From an uncultured Pelagibacteraceae bacterium (GTDB lineage: Bacteria > Pseudomonadota > Alphaproteobacteria > Pelagibacterales > Pelagibacteraceae), in contig CACFUX010000001.1 in NCBI GenBank assembly GCA_902569615.1, forward strand, positions 1 to 64,000: a DNA stretch of 64,000 bases, in the 5' to 3' direction. The notes under the pieces were generated by a model. It did no database searches and was not told where the DNA came from. It saw only the letters and a list, made by a program, of their open reading frames with translations. The position numbers and the translations under genes are program-made. Below are positions 11,896 to 21,372 of this stretch, piece by piece; the stretch's first letter is position 1; each line of letters opens with the position of its first letter.

Positions 11896-12573
11896 ATGAA
11901 AGTATATATTTTTATATTTTACATTATAATATCTTTTTCTAAGATATTTGCTCACGAATCTCATTACAAAAATCTTTCAAAAATAGAGATGGATGTTTTG
12001 AGAAATGGTAAAATAATTGGTTATAGCAATTATTTTTTCAAACATAACAATGAAAATATGACTGTAGAAAATCATACAAAGTTTAGTGTAGATATGTTTG
12101 GAATAAAAATTTTTTCTATAGATAGTAAGTCTAAAGAAATATATAAAAAAGGAAATCTTATTTCTTTTGAATCCAAAACATTACAAAATGATAAAATAAA
12201 ATTTGTAAAGTTGAATTATGATAAAAAAAAAAATAAATTTATTATAGAAGGTTCTTCCTATATGGGTGAAGCAAATCCTAATAATGTAATTGGAAACTGG
12301 TGGAATTCAAAAATTTTAAGTACAAAAACTCAAATAAGCCCGTTATCTGGAAGCATAAAAAAACAGTCAGTAAAATTAATTGGTAAAGACGAAATTGAAT
12401 TTAAAGGTAAAAAAATTAAACTTTTTGTATTTAAACTTAAGTCGACTGAGGATTTACCTGACAATAAAAAATTAGACTTTGATATTTTGCTAGATCCAAA
12501 TGAAGGTATAATTTTTAAAGTTAAATATAATAGACTTGGTAATTGGGAATATAGATTAAAAAATTACGAATAA
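11896..12573 (+). CDS. Secreted DUF6134-like protein
   Basis: Signal peptide MKVYIFIFYIIISFSKIFAHE; beta-rich remainder with 'LDFDILLDPNEGIIFKVKYNRLGNWEYRL'. The ORF track starts at TTG 11878; internal ATG 11896 fits the signal peptide better. Confidence 0.6.
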   Translation: MKVYIFIFYIIISFSKIFAHESHYKNLSKIEMDVLRNGKIIGYSNYFFKHNNENMTVENHTKFSVDMFGIKIFSIDSKSKEIYKKGNLISFESKTLQNDKIKFVKLNYDKKKNKFIIEGSSYMGEANPNNVIGNWWNSKILSTKTQISPLSGSIKKQSVKLIGKDEIEFKGKKIKLFVFKLKSTEDLPDNKKLDFDILLDPNEGIIFKVKYNRLGNWEYRLKNYE

Positions 12574-12583
12574 ATTATATTTT

Positions 12584-12877
12584 TTAATTTAATATTCTTA
12601 GAAGCAGTTGATTCATAAAAGACATAAAAACTATAAAAGAAAGAAAGAAAATGAAATACATAAACGTGACTGCTCTATTTTTTTTTCTTCTAAGTAAAAC
12701 AAATTCTTTATCATCTAAAAAAGATAAGTCTCTTTTACCAATTACGTGGTAATCATAGCTATATCTCCATATTGAAAGGCCAAGTCTTTTATCAAGTCGA
12801 TTATAATAATTGATCCATGCAACTGCCCAGCGATATATAAGATATAATATTAATAAAACTAAAGTTGTTGAGAACAT
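12584..12877 (-). CDS. Small membrane protein of unknown function
   Basis: 97 aa with N- and C-terminal hydrophobic segments. Confidence 0.55.
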   Translation of the reverse strand: MFSTTLVLLILYLIYRWAVAWINYYNRLDKRLGLSIWRYSYDYHVIGKRDLSFLDDKEFVLLRRKKNRAVTFMYFIFFLSFIVFMSFMNQLLLRILN

Positions 12878-12909
12878 TTTAAATTTAAATTATATTTAAA
12901 TTAAATCAT

Positions 12910-13635
12910 ATGTCTATCTGGGGAAGTTTAATTGGGGGAATGATAGGTTTCTCTTTAGGAGGTCCATTTGGAATGCTTTTGGGTTCCCTTCTTGGTGGAA
13001 AAATTTCTAGATCTAGAACAAATCAAGGATTTAGAGCTTCAGCACAATCACAGCGTATTTTTGCTTTATCACTTATAGTTCTTTCAGCAAAATTAAGTAA
13101 AGCGGACGGTCAAGTAAGTCGTGAAGAATTAATAGCGGTTAAAGATAAATTAAAAATCCCAGAAAATGAAATAAACGAAGTTGGTAAAATCTTTAATAGG
13201 GCTAAAGATGAAAGTACTGGTTATGAGCCTTATGCTAAACAAATTGCTCAATTTTACCAAGGAAATATTAATGTTCTTGAAGAGGTAATAAATATTCTTT
13301 TTTACATTGCTGAGTCTGATGGAAAAGTGAGTTCTGCAGAATTAGATATGATTGAAAATATTGCAAAAATATTTGGTTTAACTCAAGTTCAGTTCAATAG
13401 TATTAGGGAAAGTAGAAAAGGATCTGATAAACTTAATCCTTATGTAGTTTTAGAAAGTAAGCCTGATGATGATATACAAGCTATTAGAAAAAATTATCTT
13501 AGATTAAGTAAAGAAAATCATCCTGATTTATTACTTAGCAAAGGAGTTCCTCAAGAAGTAATTGATGAAAGTAAAAATAAAATGAGGGCAATTAATTCAG
13601 CTTGGGATCAAATTCAAAAAATAAAATCTAATTAA
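12910..13635 (+). CDS. TerB/DnaJ-domain protein (DjlA-like)
   Basis: Gly-rich membrane N-terminus; TerB-like 'AKLSKADGQVSREE...IAESDGKVSSAELD'; J-domain 'IRKNYLRLSKENHPDLL'. Confidence 0.85.
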   Translation: MSIWGSLIGGMIGFSLGGPFGMLLGSLLGGKISRSRTNQGFRASAQSQRIFALSLIVLSAKLSKADGQVSREELIAVKDKLKIPENEINEVGKIFNRAKDESTGYEPYAKQIAQFYQGNINVLEEVINILFYIAESDGKVSSAELDMIENIAKIFGLTQVQFNSIRESRKGSDKLNPYVVLESKPDDDIQAIRKNYLRLSKENHPDLLLSKGVPQEVIDESKNKMRAINSAWDQIQKIKSN

Positions 13636-14906
13636 AACTGCTCAGACTCAGTAGAACCATCCATAGCAGTTGTTGAGCTTTTTCCTGAACTAATGGTATT
13701 CGAAACAGCATCAAAATACGAAGTTCCAACTTCTCTTTGATGTTTTACACTTGTATAACCATCTTTTTCTTTTTTAAATTCTTGTTCTTGAATTTTAGAG
13801 TAAGCAGACATTCCTTCTTTTCTATAATTTTCTGCTAGTTCAAAAACAGCAATATTTTGAGTATGAAAGCCTGCAAGTGTTATAAATTGAAATTTATAAC
13901 CCATCTCTGAAATTTTTTGTTGAAAAGTAGAAATTTCTTTATCTGATAAATGTTTTTTCCAGTTAAAAGAAGGAGAACAATTGTATGCTAATATTTTTCC
14001 TGGAAATTTTTTATGAATTGCGTCAGCAAACTTTTTTGCTTCTTCTAAGTTAGGTGTAGCAGTTTCGCACCAAATCAAGTCTGCATAAGGTGCATATGCT
14101 AAACCTCTAGAAATTGCTTGGTCTATTCCATTCTTAACATAATAAAAACCCTCTGGTGATCTTTCGCCAGTTAGAAACGGTTTATCATTTTCATCAAAAT
14201 CATTTGTAATTAATTTTGCTGCATTAGCATCTGTTCGAGCAAGTATAATTAAAGGTACTTCAGCAATGTCCGCCGCTAATCTTGCAGCCTTAAGATTTCT
14301 AACAGCGGTGGATGTTGGTACAAGTACTTTTCCACCCATATGACCACATTTTTTTTCACTTGCTAACTGATCTTCAAAATGTACCCCTGCTGCTCCTGCC
14401 TTAATAAATTTTTTTGTTAATTCAAAAACATTCAATGGTCCACCAAATCCTGCTTCTCCATCAGCAATAATTGGCAACATATAATCAACTTTTTGTTCGC
14501 TTTTTATATCTCCATCTTTCAATTCCATATGCTGAATCTGATCAGCTCTTATAAGAGCGTTATTTATAGACTCTACAAGTCTGGGAGCACTGTCAAAAGG
14601 ATACAATGATTGATCAGGATACATTTCACCAGCTGTATTTGCATCTGCTGCGACTTGCCATCCGCTAACGTAAATAGCTTTTAATCCAGCTTTAGCATGT
14701 TGAACAGAATGATTACCTGACAATGAACCTAGAGTGTTTATATAAGGTTCTGTATTCAACAATCTCCATAATTTTTTTGATTGAAGTTCACACATTGTAT
14801 AATTTATTTTTATAGAACCTCGTAATCTCTCAACTTCTTCTTCGGTATAATCTCTTTTAATTCCTGAAAATCTTTTTAAATCGTATGAAACATTCGAATT
14901 GGACAT
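13632..14906 (-). CDS. aceA: Isocitrate lyase
   Basis: SGWQVAADAN, DGEAGFGG, KKCGHMGGKVLVPT, ARTDANAAKL motifs. Confidence 0.97.
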   Translation of the reverse strand: MSNSNVSYDLKRFSGIKRDYTEEEVERLRGSIKINYTMCELQSKKLWRLLNTEPYINTLGSLSGNHSVQHAKAGLKAIYVSGWQVAADANTAGEMYPDQSLYPFDSAPRLVESINNALIRADQIQHMELKDGDIKSEQKVDYMLPIIADGEAGFGGPLNVFELTKKFIKAGAAGVHFEDQLASEKKCGHMGGKVLVPTSTAVRNLKAARLAADIAEVPLIILARTDANAAKLITNDFDENDKPFLTGERSPEGFYYVKNGIDQAISRGLAYAPYADLIWCETATPNLEEAKKFADAIHKKFPGKILAYNCSPSFNWKKHLSDKEISTFQQKISEMGYKFQFITLAGFHTQNIAVFELAENYRKEGMSAYSKIQEQEFKKEKDGYTSVKHQREVGTSYFDAVSNTISSGKSSTTAMDGSTESEQF

Positions 14907-14953
14907 TACTTTTGCATCTTTTTTAGAGTAAGATTTGAATATGAATTATTTAA

Positions 14954-15064
14954 TTAATCCTTATCATTTTGAATATGTTCTTGGTCCACAAAACATATGT
15001 CATCATGATATGAAACACAGTTAGAAGGCTTTGTTCTATCTTCAGGATTATTTAAATTACTCAT
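14954..15064 (-). CDS. Unannotated short ORF in the aceA leader
   Basis: ATG...TAA reading MSNLNNPEDRTKPSNCVSYHDDICFVDQEHIQNDKD (36 aa), same strand as and just upstream of aceA; below the ORF-track length cutoff. Confidence 0.4.
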   Translation of the reverse strand: MSNLNNPEDRTKPSNCVSYHDDICFVDQEHIQNDKD

Positions 15065-15072
15065 AAAATAAT

Positions 15073-15165
15073 AATATTAACTAAATATTAACAAGTAAAG
15101 TATTTTATTGATATTATTTGATAAATTGATTAAAATATTAACTAAATTTTAACTAAATATTAACA
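15073..15165. promoter_or_regulatory. Candidate operator array in the aceA/regulator divergent promoter
   Basis: TTAAC at 15077, 15088, 15138, 15149 and 15160; 11-bp spacing within each group. AATATTAACTAAATATTAACAA at 15073-15094 is repeated in expanded form at 15134-15165. Confidence 0.55.
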
Positions 15166-15175
15166 AATAGTAAAA

Positions 15176-16594
15176 ATGAGAAAATTATATAATTACGGCC
15201 AAATAATAAGGGCTAAAAGACAGAACAAAAATATTAAAGCAGTAAATCTTGCAAAGGACTTAGGCATAACACCTGCGTACCTTTCTTTAATAGAGTCAAA
15301 CCAAAGAAAACCTGATGGAGATTTATTGTTAAGAATTCAAGATTTATTAGAGCTCCAAAATCAAGATTTAACAAAAAGAACTGACCCTGATCTTGAGACT
15401 AGAACTCAAGAAGTTGTAAAAATATCTTTATTGGAAGACTTAGATATTCGTACCGATGAAGTTCAAGAAATTGTTAGACTAAACCCTAAAATTGCAAAAG
15501 CCTTAGTTAAATTAGGAATTGATCATAAAAATAAAGAACATGAATTAGGACAAAATATTGAAAAAAAAATATATGAAGGTGGAACAACTTTCCCTGGTGA
15601 GATTGTATCAGACTTTATTCAAAAATTTGAAAATTATTTTCCAAAAATAGAAATATTTGCAACAGCAGTTTATGAAAAAGTTAAAATGAATAATAGAACT
15701 AGATATTTGTCACTTTGCAGTTATTTAAAAGAAAAGCATCAAATAATAGTAAAAGATATTTTGCCCGAAGAAAAAAAGCCTTTTTCTAAAATTTTTTTTC
15801 CTGAGAAAAAAGAGTTTCACTTATCTGATTTATTAAATATAGAAACTAAAAAATTATTTACTGCTGCATTAGTTGCTCAATTAGAAGCTGATGATATCAT
15901 AGAGGAGTATTTGGATGAATTTTCTTTTCCTTCAGAAGCAAGTAGGAAAGTCACCAAGGTTGCTCTTCTTAACTATGCAGGTGCAGCAATAATTATGCCA
16001 TATGAAATTTTTTTTCATGAATGTGTAAAAAAACATAGATATGACCTAGAACTTTTACAATCAACTTTTGCTGTTTCTTTTGAACAAGTCTGCCATAGAG
16101 TTACTTGCCTGAACAGCCCAGATCCTAATTTGCGTGGTATTCCTCTTCACATGATAAGAGTCGATCGAAGTGGAAATGTTTCAAAAAGATTTTCTCTTTC
16201 TGGTATTGAATTACCCAGACTAAGTGGAGCTTGTCCTAAATGGAATGTGTATAGTAGCTTTTCTAATCCTGGAAAGATCAGTGCTGCTGTAAGCAGAATG
16301 ACTGATGGAGAGAAATATGTTTGTATTGCAAGAACTGTAGAAAAAGGAATTTCTAAGTATGGAGAGGAAAAAGGTTTGCTCTCTATTGGTTTAGGATGCC
16401 AAATTAAATATGCTAAAGATTTTGTTTACGCAGATGGTTTAAATTTAAATGATGAAAAAAGTGAATCTAAGATTGGTGTTTCTTGCAGAAAATGTGACCG
16501 TTTAGATTGCAGTCAAAGGGCCTTTCCTCCTGATACTCAAAACTATGATGTTAATATAAATCAACGTGGAGTATCTATTTTTGTTAATCAATAA
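15176..16594 (+). CDS. XRE-family HTH regulator with IrrE-like peptidase region (short-chain acyl/RamB-like regulator)
   Basis: N-terminal HTH 'IIRAKRQNKNIKAVNLAKDLGITPAYLSLIESNQRKPDGDLL'; 'FFHECVKKHRYDLELLQSTFAVSFEQVCHRV'; Cys-containing C-terminus 'VSCRKCDRLDCSQRAFPP'; divergent from aceA. Confidence 0.85.
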   Translation: MRKLYNYGQIIRAKRQNKNIKAVNLAKDLGITPAYLSLIESNQRKPDGDLLLRIQDLLELQNQDLTKRTDPDLETRTQEVVKISLLEDLDIRTDEVQEIVRLNPKIAKALVKLGIDHKNKEHELGQNIEKKIYEGGTTFPGEIVSDFIQKFENYFPKIEIFATAVYEKVKMNNRTRYLSLCSYLKEKHQIIVKDILPEEKKPFSKIFFPEKKEFHLSDLLNIETKKLFTAALVAQLEADDIIEEYLDEFSFPSEASRKVTKVALLNYAGAAIIMPYEIFFHECVKKHRYDLELLQSTFAVSFEQVCHRVTCLNSPDPNLRGIPLHMIRVDRSGNVSKRFSLSGIELPRLSGACPKWNVYSSFSNPGKISAAVSRMTDGEKYVCIARTVEKGISKYGEEKGLLSIGLGCQIKYAKDFVYADGLNLNDEKSESKIGVSCRKCDRLDCSQRAFPPDTQNYDVNINQRGVSIFVNQ

Positions 16595-17740
16595 TTACTG
16601 ATTATCTTTACTTGATCTTTCTTTTTCTAATAATTGTGTAAGTGAGTCCACCATCATGTCAGATGCTTTAAATATTTCAGCAGGCTTATATTCATTTGAA
16701 ATATTTTTTTCTGGATTTGATTTATCTTCAATAATAATTCCTTTATCTGGAGAATTGTCTTTAATGTAAATTAGAATTAACCATTCATCTTCTGGTGCCT
16801 CGTCCCATTTAATATAAACCTCTCCATTTTCAAATCTTTTATCAATACATCTAAAAATAGACATATGTCTTGTGATATGCCTTTTGTTAAGTTGAAAAAC
16901 AAGACTATTTGCACTTCTGTAAAAACTTTCTAAGGCATTCTCAATTTTTTGTCTCGCTAATGTATAATTTTTTTCTTTAAGTAATAATGTTTCTCTATCA
17001 TCTCCTTCCTGTACTTGAACTCCAAGAGCCTCAACCCTTTCTCTAATTTTTTGATCTCTTATTAATTGATATTTATGCTTTAGTTTATCTATTCTTTCTT
17101 GAAGACCTGAATAATCATCTCTCTTTTCTTTTAATGAAATTTTTTCTAATTTTTCTAATTCCTTAATCTCTCTAATTCTAAATTTTTCTATTTGCTGTTC
17201 AATTTTAATTTCTTGTAAAAATCTTTTTTGTCTCTCAGCTTGTTCTTTTCTTAAAATTGCTTGTTCTTGTCTTAAAAATTTTTTTAAATCTCTATTTCTT
17301 TCTTTTTCTAACTTTTTTTCTTCCTTTAATTCTTTTTCTTTAAGTTTTAAAATTAAATTTTCTTGAATCTTTTTCTGCTCTTCTCTGTCTTTTTTTTCTT
17401 TCTCTTTTTTTTCAAATTCCTCAACTTTTAATCTTTGCTTTTCTTCTAATCTTAATTTTTTAAATTCTTGGATTTTATTATCTACTTTTTGGAAAAATCC
17501 CTGAATTGCTCTGTCCAAATTAAAAATATCTATTTTAATTTTGAATTTTGGTTTTAATTTTTCCTGAAATCTAATTATATTTAGTACAAAACTCTTTTTA
17601 GGTTTTTTGCTGTAATTTTTTTTCTTTAAAAATTTAGATTTTTTAACTAAATTTTTCTTCCTTATTTTTTTCTTATATTTTCTTTTTAATGGTTTTTTAT
17701 TTACCTTTTTTTTGATAATTTTTTTTTTCTTTTTTTTCAT
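16595..17740 (-). CDS. Hypothetical protein: very basic N-terminus, long charged coiled coil, small C-terminal domain
   Basis: MKKKKKKIIKKKVNKKPLKRKYKKKIRKKNLVKK... followed by E/K/R-rich helix and a less biased C-terminus 'YRSANSLVFQLNKRHITRHMSIFRCIDKRFENGEVYIKWDEAPEDEWLILIYIKD'. Confidence 0.7.
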   Translation of the reverse strand: MKKKKKKIIKKKVNKKPLKRKYKKKIRKKNLVKKSKFLKKKNYSKKPKKSFVLNIIRFQEKLKPKFKIKIDIFNLDRAIQGFFQKVDNKIQEFKKLRLEEKQRLKVEEFEKKEKEKKDREEQKKIQENLILKLKEKELKEEKKLEKERNRDLKKFLRQEQAILRKEQAERQKRFLQEIKIEQQIEKFRIREIKELEKLEKISLKEKRDDYSGLQERIDKLKHKYQLIRDQKIRERVEALGVQVQEGDDRETLLLKEKNYTLARQKIENALESFYRSANSLVFQLNKRHITRHMSIFRCIDKRFENGEVYIKWDEAPEDEWLILIYIKDNSPDKGIIIEDKSNPEKNISNEYKPAEIFKASDMMVDSLTQLLEKERSSKDNQ

Positions 17741-17770
17741 TTAGATTGTTTATGATTTATCAATAAACAA

Positions 17771-18959
17771 TTAATAAATATAGTCTCTTGTTATCGGAGT
17801 TGCTTTAAGTTTTTTTGTTAATTGAAATTGAAATACAACCTGATCACTCCATTTAAACGCCATTTCACATCCTACTAAGTAAAATTCCCACATTCTAAAA
17901 AACTTTTCATCAAACATTTCTAAAACCTCATTTTTTTTAGACATAAACCTATCTTTCCAATTTCTTAGTGTGTGCTGGTAATGAGTTCTCAGCACTTCTA
18001 AGTCAGATATAATTAGACCTGATTTTTCAATAGGCAATGCAACTTCACTTAAACTCGGTGTATAGCCTCCTGGAAATATATACTTTGTTATCCATGGCTG
18101 TGGTCCTCTTGGTGGATTTATAGATCCGATTGTGTGAATTAATGCTACTCCATCCTCATTTAAAAAATCAAAAACTTTATTAAAATATGTTTTATAAAAT
18201 TTTCTTCCTACATGTTCAAACATTCCAACACTCACAACTCGATCAAATTTTTCATTTAACTGCCTATAATCTGAAAGTCTAAACTCAACTTGATTTTCCA
18301 AATTCATTTCTTTAGCTTTTTGCTTTGAATATTCCAATTGGTTTTCGGATAGAGTAATTCCAACAACCTCACACTGAGTTTTTTTTGCAATATCTATAGC
18401 TAGAGTTCCCCAGCCACATCCTATATCTAAGACTTTTTGATTAGGTTTAAGATTTAATTTTTTTATTATATGATCTATTTTATTATTTTGAGCTACTTCT
18501 AAAGTATCATCTTCATTTTTTAAAATAAGCACATGAGTATTGTCTTTTCTCATCTAAAAATAAATCATAAAACTTTTCTGATATATCATAATGATGAGCG
18601 ACATTTTCTTTTGATTTTCCGATTAAATTAAAGTTTGTTATATATCTATAAACTCTTCTAAATCTCGCTAGAATATTTGTTATTCCGTTGGTTGGATCTC
18701 TGCCAACATTTTTTAATGCAATATCTAAAAATTCAGTCAATGAACCATTTTCAATTACAATTGATCCATTCATATATCCTTCTCCAAAGTATAAGTCTGG
18801 ATTTATCAAAAGTTTCCAATGTAATGATTTATCTAAAATTTTAAGTTTTATTGGTTTTTCTTTTTTTGGTTTTCCAATTATATAAGATTTGTTGTTTGCG
18901 TCTAAAAATTCAAACCCGTCATCTTTTATTAATTTTCTTAAAAAATCCAATAATTTCAT
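17771..18959 (-). pseudogene. cfa: Cyclopropane-fatty-acyl-phospholipid synthase, split by an apparent frameshift
   Basis: ORF 18513-18959 ends ...HHYDISEKFYDLFLDEKRQYSCAYFKK*; ORF 17771-18553 contains ...KNEDDTLEVAQNNKIDHIIKKLNLKPNQKVLDIGCGWGTLAIDIAK. Removing one base from the 6-nt homopolymer at 18516-18521 joins them as ...YFKNEDDTLE.... Confidence 0.85.
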
Positions 18960-18973
18960 TTAAGTTATTTTTT

Positions 18974-19846
18974 TTAATTTTTATAATTAAAATCTATTTT
19001 TTTAAAATCTTCAATTAATTTTTGATGGTCTTTATTATTAAGAAGGCTTAGAGGAGGCAAGATATTGCAATAAGATTTATCTGTTTCTGCCATTAAAGAA
19101 TGAATAGCAGATATTAAATTATATCTATCAAAAATACTTCTAACTTGACAAAGTTTTTCATTTACACTTTGATTTTTATTTTGAACAAAATCATCATAAA
19201 CTTTTCTTGTTAAAGTTGCAGTCATATTACATGTTGCTGTTATTATTCCATCACATCCTAATTCAAGTCCTTTGAGCAATTTATTTTCTGATCCAGGAAA
19301 TATTGAAAAGTTATCAATTTTTAAATTTTCAAATAAGTTATATGAACTATCTTTAACTCCAATTATTTGTTTAGGAAATTTTTTATTTAAATCCTCTACA
19401 CAACTTACACTAAATTTATAACCACTCAATTTTTCAAAGTTATATAAAATGATTTCTGCATCTGGAACTCTTTCAATAATTTTTGAATAAAAGTTAAACA
19501 CTTCTTTATCTGTATATTTGTAATAAGCTGGAGGCATAATTAAGAATTTCTTAAAATTTAATGATACAGCAATTTTCATTAAGTTTATTGTTTCAACTAA
19601 CGAATTTAAACCCGTACCAATTATAAACTTATCCTTATTCTTGTTTGTAGAAATTGAATTTAATAAATTAATTTTTTCACTAACCGGTATTAATTGTGCC
19701 TGTCCGGTACTTCCAAAAAATGCTACTCCATGGCACCCTTGGTTTATTATATTTTCAGCATGAGAAATGGTTTTTTGGATGTTTAAAGATAAATCTTCAT
19801 TCAAAATTGATAATGTAGCCGCATAAATGCCTTTAATTTTGTTCAT
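18974..19846 (-). CDS. Dihydrodipicolinate synthase/N-acetylneuraminate lyase family aldolase
   Basis: FFGSTGQAQLIPVSEK, ILYNFEKLSGY, IIGVKDSS, FPGSENKLLKGLELGCDGIITAT motifs. Confidence 0.85.
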   Translation of the reverse strand: MNKIKGIYAATLSILNEDLSLNIQKTISHAENIINQGCHGVAFFGSTGQAQLIPVSEKINLLNSISTNKNKDKFIIGTGLNSLVETINLMKIAVSLNFKKFLIMPPAYYKYTDKEVFNFYSKIIERVPDAEIILYNFEKLSGYKFSVSCVEDLNKKFPKQIIGVKDSSYNLFENLKIDNFSIFPGSENKLLKGLELGCDGIITATCNMTATLTRKVYDDFVQNKNQSVNEKLCQVRSIFDRYNLISAIHSLMAETDKSYCNILPPLSLLNNKDHQKLIEDFKKIDFNYKN

Positions 19847-19897
19847 AAATAAAATTTATATAAAAAAAAAATATAGTAAAGATTATAAAGTATTAAA

Positions 19898-20857
19898 ATG
19901 AAAATATTGGCAATTCAAAACCGAATGGGAATTGGAGATATGGTAATTTTTTTACCTTTTATAGAAGCGATATCAAAAAAGTTTAATACTCCAATAAGTA
20001 TTTTAGTAAAAGAAAACTCTAAGGCTTTAGAATATTTAGAAGAAAATCAATATATAGAAAAAATTTTAATACTTGAAAGAAATAAAAATAGTAGCCATCA
20101 TGATGGAATTTTTGGTTCATTAAATCTTGCTAATGAATTGAAAAAATATAATTTTGAAAAAGTTTTTATTTTTAACTCATCTTTAAGATTTTATCTAATT
20201 TGTAAAGTAGCTGGTATAAAAAAAATATTTCAATATCCATTATTTCAAAAAAAAAACCAGCACTTAATTAATGCAGCTAAAAATTTTATAAAAAAAGAAT
20301 TAGACATGGATGTAAAAAGTCAACCAAAAATTGACTTGAAAAATTCATTAATAGAAAGTGCAAAGGAAAAATATATGATAAAGCCAGATCAAATCAATAT
20401 ACTTTTAGGAATTGGAGGATCTGGACCAACAAAAAGAATACCTGCAAAAAAATTCTTAAGCTTTATGAAAATGGCAAATAAAAATTATGATTGTAAGTAT
20501 TTTTTAGCTACAGGTACTAACGAAGAAGAACAAAGTATTTTAAATGAAATTTTAAATTCTGAATTTAAACAAAAATGTATACCTTTAGATAAAATTAATA
20601 TTAAAGACTCTCTTCCTATAATTAAAAATTGTAATCTTGCTGTATGTAATGACTCAAGCTTTAGTCATTTATCTGCTGCATTAGATATTCCTACAATTGT
20701 TCTTATTTCTGATGCACCTTTGATGTATGCAAGTTATAGTCCAAATATGTATCCAATTATACCTGATGGAGAAGTTACTGTAACACACAGTACAAACGGA
20801 AAAGAAAAAATTAACCCTGAAAAAATATTTAAAAAATTTCAAGAAATTATTAATTAA
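19898..20857 (+). CDS. Glycosyltransferase family 9 (heptosyltransferase-like)
   Basis: NRMGIGDMVIFLPFIEAIS; C-terminal 'NCNLAVCNDSSFSHLSAALDIPTIVL'. Confidence 0.82.
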   Translation: MKILAIQNRMGIGDMVIFLPFIEAISKKFNTPISILVKENSKALEYLEENQYIEKILILERNKNSSHHDGIFGSLNLANELKKYNFEKVFIFNSSLRFYLICKVAGIKKIFQYPLFQKKNQHLINAAKNFIKKELDMDVKSQPKIDLKNSLIESAKEKYMIKPDQINILLGIGGSGPTKRIPAKKFLSFMKMANKNYDCKYFLATGTNEEEQSILNEILNSEFKQKCIPLDKINIKDSLPIIKNCNLAVCNDSSFSHLSAALDIPTIVLISDAPLMYASYSPNMYPIIPDGEVTVTHSTNGKEKINPEKIFKKFQEIIN

Positions 20858-21357
20858 ACTAAATCTTTTAAAACTACATCTTTCGCTTCATTAACCATAG
20901 CTGATAATCTAGAAGTCTCTGGAGAAATATCTGGATGAATTTTTTTTTGAATTTTTGCATGAGCTTTTTGGACATCTTCTTTTGTAATTTTTTTACTTTT
21001 ATCTAAATTCAATATTTTGTAAGCCTCATCAATAGATAAAGTTGATGAATTATTATAATTATTATTTTTAAACGAAAATCTTCCTGAGTTTCTTAAAGTT
21101 TGAATCAGTCTGAATAAGCCAATCAATTGATATAACGTTAAACCTTTAAGTTTAATTATTCCAAGGCTCATAAGAATTAAAGGAATAGAAAATAAAAATC
21201 TTCCTCCTAATGCAAATAACAAGGCTAATAATACGGATGCTATAAAAATAATAAGTCGCACAGTTTTTGAAATTTTTTTTGCTGAAGCACTTGCAATTAG
21301 TCTTAGCAAAATATAACTAACGACTAAAATAATAAGTGCATAAATAAGAATATTCAT
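20854..21357 (-). CDS. Membrane-anchored short DnaJ-domain protein
   Basis: N-terminal TM segments and C-terminal 'IDEAYKILNLDKSKKITKEDVQKAHAKIQKKIHPDISPETSRLSAMVNEAKDVVL'. Second Met used as start, to avoid overlap with the divergent gene. Confidence 0.75.
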   Translation of the reverse strand: MNILIYALIILVVSYILLRLIASASAKKISKTVRLIIFIASVLLALLFALGGRFLFSIPLILMSLGIIKLKGLTLYQLIGLFRLIQTLRNSGRFSFKNNNYNNSSTLSIDEAYKILNLDKSKKITKEDVQKAHAKIQKKIHPDISPETSRLSAMVNEAKDVVLKDLV

Positions 21358-21372
21358 ATATTTAGATTTTTT

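Noticed and set aside
12878-12909. AT palindromic stretch (tttaaatttaaattatatttaaattaaat)
   Set aside because: Expected from base composition; no distinct regulatory signature beyond AT-richness.
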